From Erythrobacter sp. F6033 (GTDB lineage Bacteria > Pseudomonadota > Alphaproteobacteria > Sphingomonadales > Sphingomonadaceae), in assembly GCF_023016005.1 (NCBI RefSeq), contig NZ_JALKAZ010000001.1:620001-684000 (forward strand): a DNA stretch of 64,000 nucleotides. The letters run 5' to 3'. The notes under the pieces were generated by a model. The model was given only the letters and a program-made list of their open reading frames with translations. It ran no database searches and was not told where the DNA came from. Both the position numbers and the translations under genes were made by a program. Positions within the stretch are counted from its first letter, which is position 1, and each line of letters opens with the position of its first letter. Below are positions 17,548 through 25,612 of the stretch, in pieces.

Positions 17548-18903
17548 ATGACTGACGCAACCAAGGGCGGAAAAGTAAAGCGGCTGGTCGGCTACGGAAT
17601 CGGTGATTTCGGGCTGAACATCTACTGGAACAGTCTCTCCTTCATCCTTGTATTCTGGTACACCGATGTCGTCGGGCTCGATCCAAAAATCGCTGGCTGG
17701 TTGTTCGCCGCAGGTTTGGCATGGGATGCGATCTCTGATCCGTTTGTCGCGAACCTGGCTGCATCCAACCGCTCCCGCTTCGGTGTATACAGACCGTTTC
17801 TGCTGTTTGGCAGCATCGCCTTGGGGGCAAGTTTCAGCCTGCTGTTCTGGCGCCCCGATCTGGAGGGATGGCCTTTGCTTGCGGCGCTACTCGGCGCGGC
17901 GATACTGTTCCGCACTTGCTACACGATTGTTGCCGTTCCCTATTCTGCGCTTTCTGCCCGCCTGACGTTCAATTCTGTCGAACGGGGTGAACTGTCTGGT
18001 GTGCGCATGTTCTTTGCCTTTTGCGCATTGCTTTGCGTGATGAGTTTTGCATTCCCGCTGAGCCGCGAATTTGGCGGGAACGCCGGATATACAGATACAG
18101 GGTTTTTCAAAACGGCGACGCTTGGAGCTGTGCTCGCGACGGTTGCATTGGTCGCCTGCTTTCTGTTCACCCGGGAAAAGCCCCCTTTGGGTAAGGACGA
18201 ACGCCAAAGCGCCTGGAGTTTTTCGACATTTCTAATCGCATTCCGAGAGAATGACGCGCTGCGATCGCTCTTGTTCTTCCTCTTGCTCAACTCGGCAGCT
18301 GGATCAGCGCTCAATATCTCGCTGGTGTTTTACATCACGTCGAACGGAGCGGCATTCGCAGCCAAGGAAGTGATCCTGACCAGCTTTGCGGTCGCTACTT
18401 TATGCGGGACTCCTTTGTGGACGTTTGTTGTTCGATCACTGGGTAAGAAGAGAACCTGGTACCTAGCGACCAGTATCATGGCCGCATCTGGCGGGCTGCT
18501 GTTCACAATGGGGCCAATCCTTGTGATGGGTGTACCGCTTCAGATCCTTGCATTCGGTTTCGCCAATTCGGCGTTCGCGATCATTATTTGGACATTGATC
18601 CCGGATACGGTTGAATATGGGCAAAACGCGCATGGGCGGAGGGACGAAGGTGCTATTTTCGGCAGTAGCCTGTTCGTTCAAAAATCGTCAGGGGCAATAA
18701 CGGGACTGGGGATAGGCTATCTGCTGTCGGGTATTGGCTACGAAGCAAATCTCACACAGCAAACAGTCGGGACAACAAACGCGCTCGCGACCTTTATCGC
18801 GGTGGTCCCGCCGGTACTTTTGATATTTGCCGCAGCAAATTTGTTCCGTATGCCGCTAAGCAGGGATTTGCATGCGCGCATCGTCGACAAGTTGTCGCGT
18901 TAG
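17548..18903 (+). CDS. GPH-family glycoside/sugar:cation symporter (MFS)
   Basis: A 451-residue, 12-TM transporter. The N-terminus KRLVGYGIGDFGLNIYWNSL and the next segment FWYTDVVGL...AWDAISDPFVANLAASNRSR are characteristic of the glycoside-pentoside-hexuronide family (MelB/XynB-like), as is YTIVAVPYSALSARLT. The C-terminal half has WTLIPDTVEYGQNAHGRRDEG. It imports a sugar or disaccharide across the inner membrane. It lies 13 bases after the lactonase stop and 10 bases before the LacI ATG, so it is in the same operon. A glucose/cellobiose-like substrate is inferred from the flanking GH3 and GH5 genes. Confidence 0.93.
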   Translation: MTDATKGGKVKRLVGYGIGDFGLNIYWNSLSFILVFWYTDVVGLDPKIAGWLFAAGLAWDAISDPFVANLAASNRSRFGVYRPFLLFGSIALGASFSLLFWRPDLEGWPLLAALLGAAILFRTCYTIVAVPYSALSARLTFNSVERGELSGVRMFFAFCALLCVMSFAFPLSREFGGNAGYTDTGFFKTATLGAVLATVALVACFLFTREKPPLGKDERQSAWSFSTFLIAFRENDALRSLLFFLLLNSAAGSALNISLVFYITSNGAAFAAKEVILTSFAVATLCGTPLWTFVVRSLGKKRTWYLATSIMAASGGLLFTMGPILVMGVPLQILAFGFANSAFAIIIWTLIPDTVEYGQNAHGRRDEGAIFGSSLFVQKSSGAITGLGIGYLLSGIGYEANLTQQTVGTTNALATFIAVVPPVLLIFAAANLFRMPLSRDLHARIVDKLSR

Positions 18904-18913
18904 AGGAGTGGAA

Positions 18914-19969
18914 ATGGCACGAGGTACGGATACAAATTCTGCAAAGATGAAGGACGTTGCCGAGCGCGCCGGTGTTTCTATTAAGACTGTTTCCCGTGTC
19001 TTAAACAACGAACCTCACGTGCAGGAAAAGTTGCGTCAAAAGGTCCGCGAGGCCGCCGATGCGTTGGATTACGTGCCAAGCCAATCGGCCCGTTCGCTAC
19101 GCGGCAGTCGATCCTACGATGTTAATCTGGTCTGCCACGTTGCGGGTAGCAATTATGTAAATTCCATTCAGTTCGGCGCGGTTTTCGCCTGCCAGGAGCT
19201 GGGGTATCAGCTCTCGATCAGTTTGCTCGAAAACCTGGGCGGTAAATCTATTGCCGAAATACGATCCGCATTCGAAGGCTTGATGCGTCGGCGTAAACCG
19301 GACGGTGTCGTCTTGCTCGCACCCTACGCCAATGATGAGAAGATCGGCTTTGTCTTGAATGAAATGGGCATCCAAGTCGTACGCGTTGGACCGGTTGATG
19401 GCACTCAAAACCAAGGCTTGCTGGTCGAGATTGACGATTACCAGGCGTCGATTGATGTTGTGCGGCACCTGACTGCGCTGGGCCACAAGCGGATCGGTTT
19501 CGTTAAGGGCAGTCAAGATCAGCGCTCGGCACACGTCCGGTATTCCGGGTTTTGCGTCGCGATGGAGGCTGCAGGGCTGACAGTTGACCCTGAATTGGTG
19601 CGACCGGGCGCGTTCGACTTTGCTGCGGGCTATGATGCAGGTGTTCATTTCCTTCAGTTGGATCAGCCCCCTACCGCTGTTTTTGCTTCGAACGATGATA
19701 TGGCGGCAGGAGTGGTTGCAGCCTGCACTGAGCGCGGTGTGAAGGTCCCGACGGATCTATCCATTGTTGGCTTCGATGATGCCGAAATCGCAACGCGAAT
19801 GCGGCCGTTTTTGACCACAATTCGTCAGCCACTGCATGATTTGGGCGCGCGCGCGATCCATGAACTCATCGGCAGCTTTAACAGCAATAATGGCAATTCG
19901 GCGCATCGTGTCGTGCTGGATCATGAATTGATCATTCGGGACACCACCGCACCGCCGCCAGTTTCGTAA
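18914..19969 (+). CDS. LacI-family repressor of the glucoside locus
   Basis: 351 residues from the ATG at 18914, preceded by GAGGAG; the frame opens at 18872 inside the transporter gene. The HTH reads MKDVAERAGVSIKTVSRVLN, then the hinge YVPSQSARSLRG. The effector domain has LGHKRIGFVKGSQDQRSAH, AVFASNDDMAAGVVAACTE and LSIVGFDDAEIATRMRPFLT. It sits between the transporter and the GH5 endoglucanase genes. As the only LacI gene inside the glucoside region it is the best candidate to bind the repeated TGACAACGTTGTCA-like operators at 11463, 16434, 20014, 27886 and 33687. The inducer is unknown. Confidence 0.92.
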   Translation: MARGTDTNSAKMKDVAERAGVSIKTVSRVLNNEPHVQEKLRQKVREAADALDYVPSQSARSLRGSRSYDVNLVCHVAGSNYVNSIQFGAVFACQELGYQLSISLLENLGGKSIAEIRSAFEGLMRRRKPDGVVLLAPYANDEKIGFVLNEMGIQVVRVGPVDGTQNQGLLVEIDDYQASIDVVRHLTALGHKRIGFVKGSQDQRSAHVRYSGFCVAMEAAGLTVDPELVRPGAFDFAAGYDAGVHFLQLDQPPTAVFASNDDMAAGVVAACTERGVKVPTDLSIVGFDDAEIATRMRPFLTTIRQPLHDLGARAIHELIGSFNSNNGNSAHRVVLDHELIIRDTTAPPPVS

Positions 19970-19994
19970 TTTGGGCAGACTAGGGAAGAGAGAC

Positions 19995-21017
19995 ATGAGA
20001 CTTTCAGGAAAATTGACAACGTTATCATTTGTGATCGCGTTGGGTGTTGCTGGCGGAGTCAATGCGCAGCAAACTGATGAGGTGGAGGCGGTCCAGACCG
20101 CTTCGCAATTTCAGATGAAACGCTGCGTCAATATGGGGAACGCGCTCGAAGCACCGAAAGATGCATCTTGGGGACGTTTGTATTCCAAAGAAGACTATGA
20201 CCGGGTTGCAAAGGCCGGGCTCGATACCGTCCGTATTCCGGTGCGGTGGAGCGACTACACGGGGCCAGCACCTGATTTTGGTATTGATCCAGAGTTCATG
20301 GCGCTGGTCGACCAGAACCTAAAATGGGCGCAAGACGCCGGTTTGAACGTCATCCTCAACATCCATCATTTTGAAGAGATCATGGAAGATCCCGAAGGGC
20401 AGATGCTTCGCTATGGCATGATCTGGGATCAGCTTTCGAAGCACTACGCAGAACAACCTGAAAATGTCTGGTTTGAAGTGCTCAATGAGCCGTTCAAAAA
20501 CCTTAAGGGCACGCAAATGCGCCGTGCGCAAACGGTAGGTCTAACACTGATCCGCAATCACAATCCGGATCGCATCGTCATTCTTGGCGGCGAGGAATGG
20601 TCAGGCATCCGTACGCTTGCGACAAACCTCGCAACGGATGATCCGAATGTCGTATACACCTTTCACTATTACGATCCGTTTCCCTTCACGCACCAAGAAG
20701 CAACCTGGCTTGGTGATGATATGCCTAAGGGCAAACGGGGTTGGGGCTCGAAAGCGGACAAGGCGGAACTCGCCGCTGCTGTCGACACCGCCACAGCCTT
20801 TCGTGACGCGATCAAACGACCGGTTTTCCTCGGCGAGTTTGGCGTCAACTCGCCAGTTGATAACAAAGAGCGCGTAAAGTGGGCAGGTGCAGTTAGTGCC
20901 GCGATGGAAGGCGCCGACATCCCCTGGTGCCTCTGGTCATACGGCAATACGTTCGCGCTTTACGACAATGAACGCGGTTTCGACCAATCGATGCTCAAAG
21001 CCCTAACGGGAGAGTGA
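19995..21017 (+). CDS. Glycoside hydrolase family 5 endoglucanase, exported
   Basis: 340 residues. The ATG at 19995 follows AGGGAAGAG and starts a signal peptide (RLSGKLTTLSFVIALGVAGG, cleavage near VNA-Q); an upstream TTG at 19971 is rejected. GH5 features: KRCVNMGNALEAP, GLDTVRIPVRWSDY, VILNIHHFEE, the acid/base Glu in WFEVLNEPFKNL, YTFHYYDPFPFTHQ and the nucleophile Glu in PVFLGEFGVNSP. It probably cleaves beta-1,4-glucan or a related beta-glucan outside the cytoplasm, making oligomers for the GH3 enzyme and the TonB receptor. A LacI-type operator identical to the one at 11463 lies within codons 7-11 of the signal peptide. Confidence 0.95.
   Translation: MRLSGKLTTLSFVIALGVAGGVNAQQTDEVEAVQTASQFQMKRCVNMGNALEAPKDASWGRLYSKEDYDRVAKAGLDTVRIPVRWSDYTGPAPDFGIDPEFMALVDQNLKWAQDAGLNVILNIHHFEEIMEDPEGQMLRYGMIWDQLSKHYAEQPENVWFEVLNEPFKNLKGTQMRRAQTVGLTLIRNHNPDRIVILGGEEWSGIRTLATNLATDDPNVVYTFHYYDPFPFTHQEATWLGDDMPKGKRGWGSKADKAELAAAVDTATAFRDAIKRPVFLGEFGVNSPVDNKERVKWAGAVSAAMEGADIPWCLWSYGNTFALYDNERGFDQSMLKALTGE
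20014..20027. promoter_or_regulatory. LacI-type operator TGACAACGTTATCA inside the GH5 coding sequence
   Basis: Identical over all 14 bases to the operator upstream of the gluconate operon (11463-11476). It lies 19 bases after the GH5 ATG, within codons for LTTLS of the signal peptide. It could act as an intragenic roadblock or a second operator for looping with the site at 16434. Confidence 0.55.
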
Positions 21018-21024
21018 TTTGTAT

Positions 21025-21068
21025 GGCTGCGGCTATGCTTACTTCGTCAAGTGAGCGTAGCTGCGGCC
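21025..21068 (+). terminator. 20-bp hairpin at the GH5/TIM-barrel convergent junction
   Basis: Arms 21025-21044 and 21049-21068 around the loop CGTC pair over 20 bp in the plus-strand RNA, counting four G-U wobbles; in the minus-strand RNA those four positions would be A-C mismatches. It therefore looks built to act on the rightward GH5 transcript, although its right arm is also the last codons of the convergent TIM-barrel gene. There is no U-tract, so it may be an mRNA-end stabiliser rather than an intrinsic terminator. Confidence 0.5.
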
Positions 21069-21890
21069 TACTGATGCCAGCGGATCGTTCGGGTTGTCAT
21101 GCTCGACATAAAACCGTTCAAGTCCGGCTTTTTCAGCCAATGCAAAGTGACTGGCAAAATCGATTGTTCCATCACCAACAGAAACCATCTCGCCCGATGA
21201 TGTGCGGTCTTTGATATGGCATGATGTGAAACGCCCGGGCGCTTTTTCAAATAGTGATGCGGGCTCGATACCGGCCTCCGCTGCCCAGAAGAAATCGATT
21301 TCCATGGTCACAAGCTCGGGATCCGTTTCTGCAAGCAGAATGTCATAACCGTTCGTGCCTGCTTCATCGATAAACTCGAATTCGTGGTTATGGTAACCGA
21401 CCATCATGTCTGCGGCTTTGGCTTCTTCACCGCGTTGGTTCAGCAGTTCGGCAAGGGCGCGATACTTGTCCAAAGTTCGTTCTTCCTCGGGTATCCAACC
21501 GAGGTAGAGACGGTCTTGTCCGAGCACCTTTGCCTCTTCAATCGCTGTTGAGAAATCATCGCGCAGCTGCGGCAAACGCACATGTGCAGAGCGGCTCATC
21601 AAGCCCAAATCGTCCATCATAGCGCGAATATCCGCTGCTTCGTGGTCGAAGAGGCCAGCGGTTTCGCAGTCTTTGAAACCTATTCCGGCGAGCGCTTCGA
21701 GAGTTGCTCTCGGATCAGCTTCGAAGAGGTCCCGGACCGTATAGAGCTGCACGCCAAGCACGCCGTCATAAATCGGCTTCGCTGCGTCGGCGTCTTCCTC
21801 ACCCGTGGGAGCAGAACAGCCCGAGAGTGCGCCCAAGCCCATCAATGCAGCGCTGCCCAAGAGGGTGCGGCGGTCCGTGTGGATGTTCAT
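21039..21890 (-). CDS. Sugar phosphate isomerase/epimerase-like TIM-barrel protein, exported
   Basis: 283 residues. The ATG at 21890 follows AAGGAAG and begins MNIHTDRRTLLGSAALMGLG, then ALSGCSA, a Tat-type leader with a lipobox, so this copy works in the periplasm. The AP endonuclease-2-like TIM barrel (xylose-isomerase-like fold) shows LGVQLYTVRDLF, VGYHNHEFEF (His/Glu metal ligands), MEIDFFWAAEAG (Glu/Asp), SCHIKDRT (His) and RFYVEHDNPND (Glu). The generic annotation is sugar isomerase. Next to a GMC sugar dehydrogenase, family knowledge points to action on 3-keto-glycosides. Start and GMC stop overlap as ATGA, so the two are coupled. Confidence 0.85.
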   Translation of the reverse strand: MNIHTDRRTLLGSAALMGLGALSGCSAPTGEEDADAAKPIYDGVLGVQLYTVRDLFEADPRATLEALAGIGFKDCETAGLFDHEAADIRAMMDDLGLMSRSAHVRLPQLRDDFSTAIEEAKVLGQDRLYLGWIPEEERTLDKYRALAELLNQRGEEAKAADMMVGYHNHEFEFIDEAGTNGYDILLAETDPELVTMEIDFFWAAEAGIEPASLFEKAPGRFTSCHIKDRTSSGEMVSVGDGTIDFASHFALAEKAGLERFYVEHDNPNDPLASVGRSYAHLTK

Positions 21891-23599
21891 GTCAGACTTC
21901 CTTCTTTCATTCGCGTCGCGGCGTAGTCGACCGCACGGGCGGTGAGCGCCATGAATGTGAGTGACGGGTTTTGGCATGCTTCAGACGCGAAAGCGGAACC
22001 GTCGGTGGCGAAGACATTGGGCACGTCGTGGCACTGGTTAAACCCGTTAAGCACCGAAGTCTTCGGATCTCGGCCCATCCGCGCACCGCCCATTTCATGG
22101 ATGCAATGGCCGGGTACCGGCTCTTCTTCGAAGGCCTGAATATCAGTGCAGCCAGCAGCCTCTAGCATTGCAATAGCATCGTGTTTCATCGCCACGCGCA
22201 TTTTCCGCTCGTTGTCACCCCAACTCACGTCGACGTGTATCTGCGGGATACCGTAATTGTCGGTCTTGCTCGGATGCAGTGTGACACGGTTTTCTGCGCG
22301 CGGCAGCATCTCACCAAATCCCTGAAGACGCATTGTCCAATTGCCTGCGGGCTGGCGCAGTTCGTTTTTCAGTTCCTCGCCAAAACCTCTTCCGCCGAGT
22401 GCGCGCGTCCACGAACCTCGATTGCTGCCCCCTTGATAGCCGTAGCCTCGGGTGAAATCGGCGTCAGTTTCGTTGCCGAGGTTGGAGAAGCGCGGAATGT
22501 ATATCCCGTTCGGTCTGCGCCCGGCGAAATACTTGTCTTCAAAGCCCGGATAGTTGCCCTGCGCGCCGATCCGCGTGTGGTGATCCATCAGATATTGGCC
22601 CAGCGTGCCGCTTGAATTGGCGAAACCGTTTGCGAAGCTCTCTGACGTTGAATTGAGCATGATCTGGACGGTGCCCAGAGTTGAAGCGCACAGGAAAATG
22701 ACTTTCGCGGTGAAGTCCTTGCTCTCCTTGGTCTTGCGATTGATGGTCCGCACACCTGTCGCCTTGCCGGTTTCGGCATCATACAGAATGCGCTCGACGA
22801 GCATGTCAGACATCAGCGTCATATTGCCAGTCCGGTTGGCCGCGGGGAGGGTGGCGGAAACGCTCGAGAAATAGGCCCCGAACGAACAACCGCGTTCGCA
22901 CTGATTGCGGAACTGGCATGAGCCGCGACCTAAGCTGGTCTGTTCCTCGGTTGGCTTGGTCAGATGAGCCGCGCGCCCAGGAATCAGATTGCGCTCTGGG
23001 AAAGCGGCTTCGATCTTAGTTTTGGCGTCTTGCTCGACACAGGTCAGCTCCATCGGCGGCTGGAAGATACTGTCGGGCAATTGCGGCAGACCTTCCGCCG
23101 ATCCGCTAATCCCGATAAACTTCTCGACATAGTCATACCACGGCGCGACATCGGCATACCGGATCGGCCAATCTGTCCCGTGGCCATCAGCTTTGTTCGC
23201 ACCAAAATCGAGGTCGCTCCAGCGATAGCTTTGGCGCGCCCACATAAGCGACTTGCCGCCAACCTGATCACCCCTAAGCCACGCGAAGGTTTTACCCTCC
23301 TCTACCGAGTATGGATTTTCCTTGTCATTGATGAAGAAACCACGCGTGCTTTCGCGAAATGCATAGCAGGTGCTTTGCACCGGATATTCCGCTTCGGCGA
23401 GCTGCGGATCGACACGGTCGCGGTGCTTCATATCCCAGGGGTTCTGGTTCTCACCAACATAGTCGACGCTATGCTCGGTCATCTTGCCGCGTTCCAGCAC
23501 GAGGGTTTTCATCCCCTTCTCGCAGAATTCTTTCGCGGCGTAGCCTCCCGACATGCCGGAGCCGACAACAATTACGTCAAAGTCTTCATTTAGAGCCAT
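21887..23599 (-). CDS. GMC-family sugar dehydrogenase, large FAD subunit
   Basis: 570 residues. The N-terminal FAD-binding motif is DVIVVGSGMSGGYAAKEFCE, with no signal peptide. Further GMC features: WARQSYRWSDLDFGANKADG, the four-Cys-like stretch RGSCQFRNQCERGCSFG, and the C-terminal catalytic region VPGHCIHEMGGARMGRD followed by SEACQNPSLTFMALTARAVD (active-site His and Asn). It resembles the large subunit of gluconate 2-dehydrogenase and glucoside 3-dehydrogenase, for example LacA of Caulobacter. The adjacent small subunit carries a Tat leader and may carry this subunit out by hitch-hiking. The likely reaction is oxidation of a sugar or glucoside C3 hydroxyl; the exact position is inferred. 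Confidence 0.9.
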   Translation of the reverse strand: MALNEDFDVIVVGSGMSGGYAAKEFCEKGMKTLVLERGKMTEHSVDYVGENQNPWDMKHRDRVDPQLAEAEYPVQSTCYAFRESTRGFFINDKENPYSVEEGKTFAWLRGDQVGGKSLMWARQSYRWSDLDFGANKADGHGTDWPIRYADVAPWYDYVEKFIGISGSAEGLPQLPDSIFQPPMELTCVEQDAKTKIEAAFPERNLIPGRAAHLTKPTEEQTSLGRGSCQFRNQCERGCSFGAYFSSVSATLPAANRTGNMTLMSDMLVERILYDAETGKATGVRTINRKTKESKDFTAKVIFLCASTLGTVQIMLNSTSESFANGFANSSGTLGQYLMDHHTRIGAQGNYPGFEDKYFAGRRPNGIYIPRFSNLGNETDADFTRGYGYQGGSNRGSWTRALGGRGFGEELKNELRQPAGNWTMRLQGFGEMLPRAENRVTLHPSKTDNYGIPQIHVDVSWGDNERKMRVAMKHDAIAMLEAAGCTDIQAFEEEPVPGHCIHEMGGARMGRDPKTSVLNGFNQCHDVPNVFATDGSAFASEACQNPSLTFMALTARAVDYAATRMKEGSLT

Positions 23600-23623
23600 T
23601 GAGAAGGTCCTGATTGGGGAAAG

Positions 23624-24181
23624 TTAGACGCCGCGGTCGAGCCAGGCGCTGCCAATTTCGGCAAGCGGCACGCAGGCATCGTAGCGGCCCGGAATCTCTT
23701 CAAAGGCGAGTTCCTGTGTAGCCGCTTCTGAGGTGTAGAAACCGAAGATGGAGAGGTCGCGTATCTGCTGCCATTGCGCACGACCTGGCGCGTCATAATC
23801 GCCTTGATCAATTTCTGTCAGGGCGCGGTCTTGATCTTCGGAGCTTAAGGCCGTGAAATCACCTCCGCTACCTCCAAGACTGGATGCAAGGTCTGCCAGA
23901 CCCTCCACAAACTCGTCCTGCTGTTCGGAGGTGAAGAAATCGGTGAATACGTTGCTGATGTATTCCGGCACACCTGCATCAATCGCACCGGGCGTTTGTG
24001 TGGCGGGAATAACCCGATCGGCGATGGATGCGATCAAGCGCTTGTGCGCATCAAGGCTCGCCGGAGCAGAGCTGCAACCGGCAAGGCTCGCAAGAGTTGG
24101 CAGGACGACCAAGGCGCCAGCCACAGTAACGCTTCCTCGCAAGATTGAGCGCCGGTCGATTGAAGGGGAGCAGTGCGACAT
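23624..24181 (-). CDS. Gluconate 2-dehydrogenase subunit 3-like small subunit with Tat signal
   Basis: 185 residues from the ATG at 24181, which follows the strong site GAGGAGG inside the end of the transporter gene. The leader CSPSIDRRSILRGSVTVAGA then LASLAGCSS has a twin-arginine motif and a lipobox-like Cys. The body has the subunit-3 hallmarks ASIADRVIPATQTPGAIDAGVP and LSIFGFYTSEAATQEL. It lies 24 bases upstream of the GMC subunit. In characterised pairs this small subunit is needed for export and maturation of the FAD subunit, and electrons pass to a cytochrome c. No cytochrome gene is visible here, so the acceptor is encoded elsewhere or differs. Confidence 0.88.
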   Translation of the reverse strand: MSHCSPSIDRRSILRGSVTVAGALVVLPTLASLAGCSSAPASLDAHKRLIASIADRVIPATQTPGAIDAGVPEYISNVFTDFFTSEQQDEFVEGLADLASSLGGSGGDFTALSSEDQDRALTEIDQGDYDAPGRAQWQQIRDLSIFGFYTSEAATQELAFEEIPGRYDACVPLAEIGSAWLDRGV

Positions 24182-24183
24182 GA

Positions 24184-25590
24184 CTATGCCTCCTCTGCCG
24201 ACATTTCGAGCCGTTTTCGTGCAAAATAGAGAGCAGCGAACACGACAATCAGAATGACTGGAAAATAGACGAGCTGGGACAAGGCACCTTGCCCGGCAGC
24301 GACTTCGACCGCAGTTCCGGTCAGTCCGCTTGCTTCGGCTTCGGCTCTCGCGCCGTCGATCCATCCGCCAATGATCGGGTTCCAAATGGTAAGGGCGAAC
24401 ATACCCGCTGCCCCGACAAGGCTCATCCCCAGCGCGCCCGAGCGCGGCACGTATTGTGCGGTGACACCGATCATCGTGGGCCAGAAGTAACAAACGCCCA
24501 CTGCGAAGACGATCGCCGAAGCATAGACCATCGCTCCGCTGGCTGATGCCATCATCAACAGGCCGATGGTTGTCAGGATCGCGCTCATCAACAACACGCC
24601 AAGAGGATTGAGCGCGTGGATAAGCGGGCCAGCGAAATAGCGGCCGACCGCCATGATCCCGGTCACCATGCCAAGCACGATCATCGCCTGACCCGGAAGA
24701 TTACCGAGCTGCGCACCCAGAATGCGATCAACCCACTGCTGCGTTCCCAATTCCGATGTGGCTGTCACGCTCATAATCGCCATCAGCAAAACAAGCAGCA
24801 ACGCATCGCGCGTCCGGCCTGCTCGAAACAGCATCAGCATAAAGGTGAGGCCCAGCACTGCCAGCAGCGGCAAAATAAAGGTTCCTGGAAGTCCGGCGAC
24901 CAAATTGTTTGGCGTGCCGATGAGGACCAGCAGGCCAAGAATAGTGCCCATAAGCACCACGCCTCTTGTGTCGAGATCGACGGTTTTTTCGCTTGCCGGA
25001 ACATCCGGAAATTGCGTCGTAAATACCATGAACCCGTAGATTGCGGTCGGGATCAACATAACGGCAATTTGCGGCTGCCAGCCAATTCCGGCGTTGGTCA
25101 TCAGATAGGAAATTACCGCCCCGATCACGATCCCGCCGGGGAACCAGACATGGAAGCGGTTCAGCCACTTCGTCTTTTCATCGCGGTAAAGATCGGCAAC
25201 CAGCGGGTTACACGCAGCCTCAACAGAACCGTTGGCAAAGCCGATAAAGAAGGTCGAGATCAAAAGGCCCAGAAAGCCGTCGGCAAGGATGGTCAGGACA
25301 AGTCCGAGCAGGTGCCCGGCAAAAGCGAGGATCATAATCAGGCGCGGCCCAAGCTTGTTGTAGAGAAAGCCGAACACCACCATCGCCAGCGGAAAGCCGA
25401 GGAACGCCATGCTGTTGACCCAGCCAAGCTGGGTGTCGCTCAATGCGAACTCTTCGGACAATTGAGTCAGGATGCCCGCGCGAATTGCAAAGGTCATCGC
25501 CGTTACAATGAGCGAGATACAGCTAAGCCAGAATAGCCTGTTGCGATTTACGCCGGTCGACCCGACTGCGTCCATGGATGCGGTTGCCAT
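24184..25590 (-). CDS. MFS sugar transporter
   Basis: A 468-residue, 12-TM major-facilitator protein from the ATG at 25590 (preceded by AGGGAGAG). Visible features are the early segment LFWLSCISLIVTAMTFAIRA, the loop YNKLGPRLIMILAF (MFS motif A position) and FIGFANGSVEAACNPLVADLY, which resembles fucose/glucose-type (FHS-like) sugar permeases. It ends 2 bases before the small-subunit ATG and starts 22 bases after the TIM-barrel gene at 25613, so it belongs to the minus-strand operon running from 27846 to 21039. It probably imports the product of periplasmic sugar oxidation, such as a 3-keto sugar; that substrate is inferred from context. Confidence 0.88.
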   Translation of the reverse strand: MATASMDAVGSTGVNRNRLFWLSCISLIVTAMTFAIRAGILTQLSEEFALSDTQLGWVNSMAFLGFPLAMVVFGFLYNKLGPRLIMILAFAGHLLGLVLTILADGFLGLLISTFFIGFANGSVEAACNPLVADLYRDEKTKWLNRFHVWFPGGIVIGAVISYLMTNAGIGWQPQIAVMLIPTAIYGFMVFTTQFPDVPASEKTVDLDTRGVVLMGTILGLLVLIGTPNNLVAGLPGTFILPLLAVLGLTFMLMLFRAGRTRDALLLVLLMAIMSVTATSELGTQQWVDRILGAQLGNLPGQAMIVLGMVTGIMAVGRYFAGPLIHALNPLGVLLMSAILTTIGLLMMASASGAMVYASAIVFAVGVCYFWPTMIGVTAQYVPRSGALGMSLVGAAGMFALTIWNPIIGGWIDGARAEAEASGLTGTAVEVAAGQGALSQLVYFPVILIVVFAALYFARKRLEMSAEEA

Positions 25591-25612
25591 TGATCTCTCC
25601 CTATCGCCGCCG

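Noticed and set aside
18885..18897. CGACAAGTTGTCG, a perfect odd palindrome at the end of the GPH transporter gene just before the LacI ATG
   Set aside because: It resembles the TGACAACGTTGTCA operator but has one instead of two central bases and lies in codons for the transporter C-terminus; it could be autoregulatory but is too weak to list as a site.
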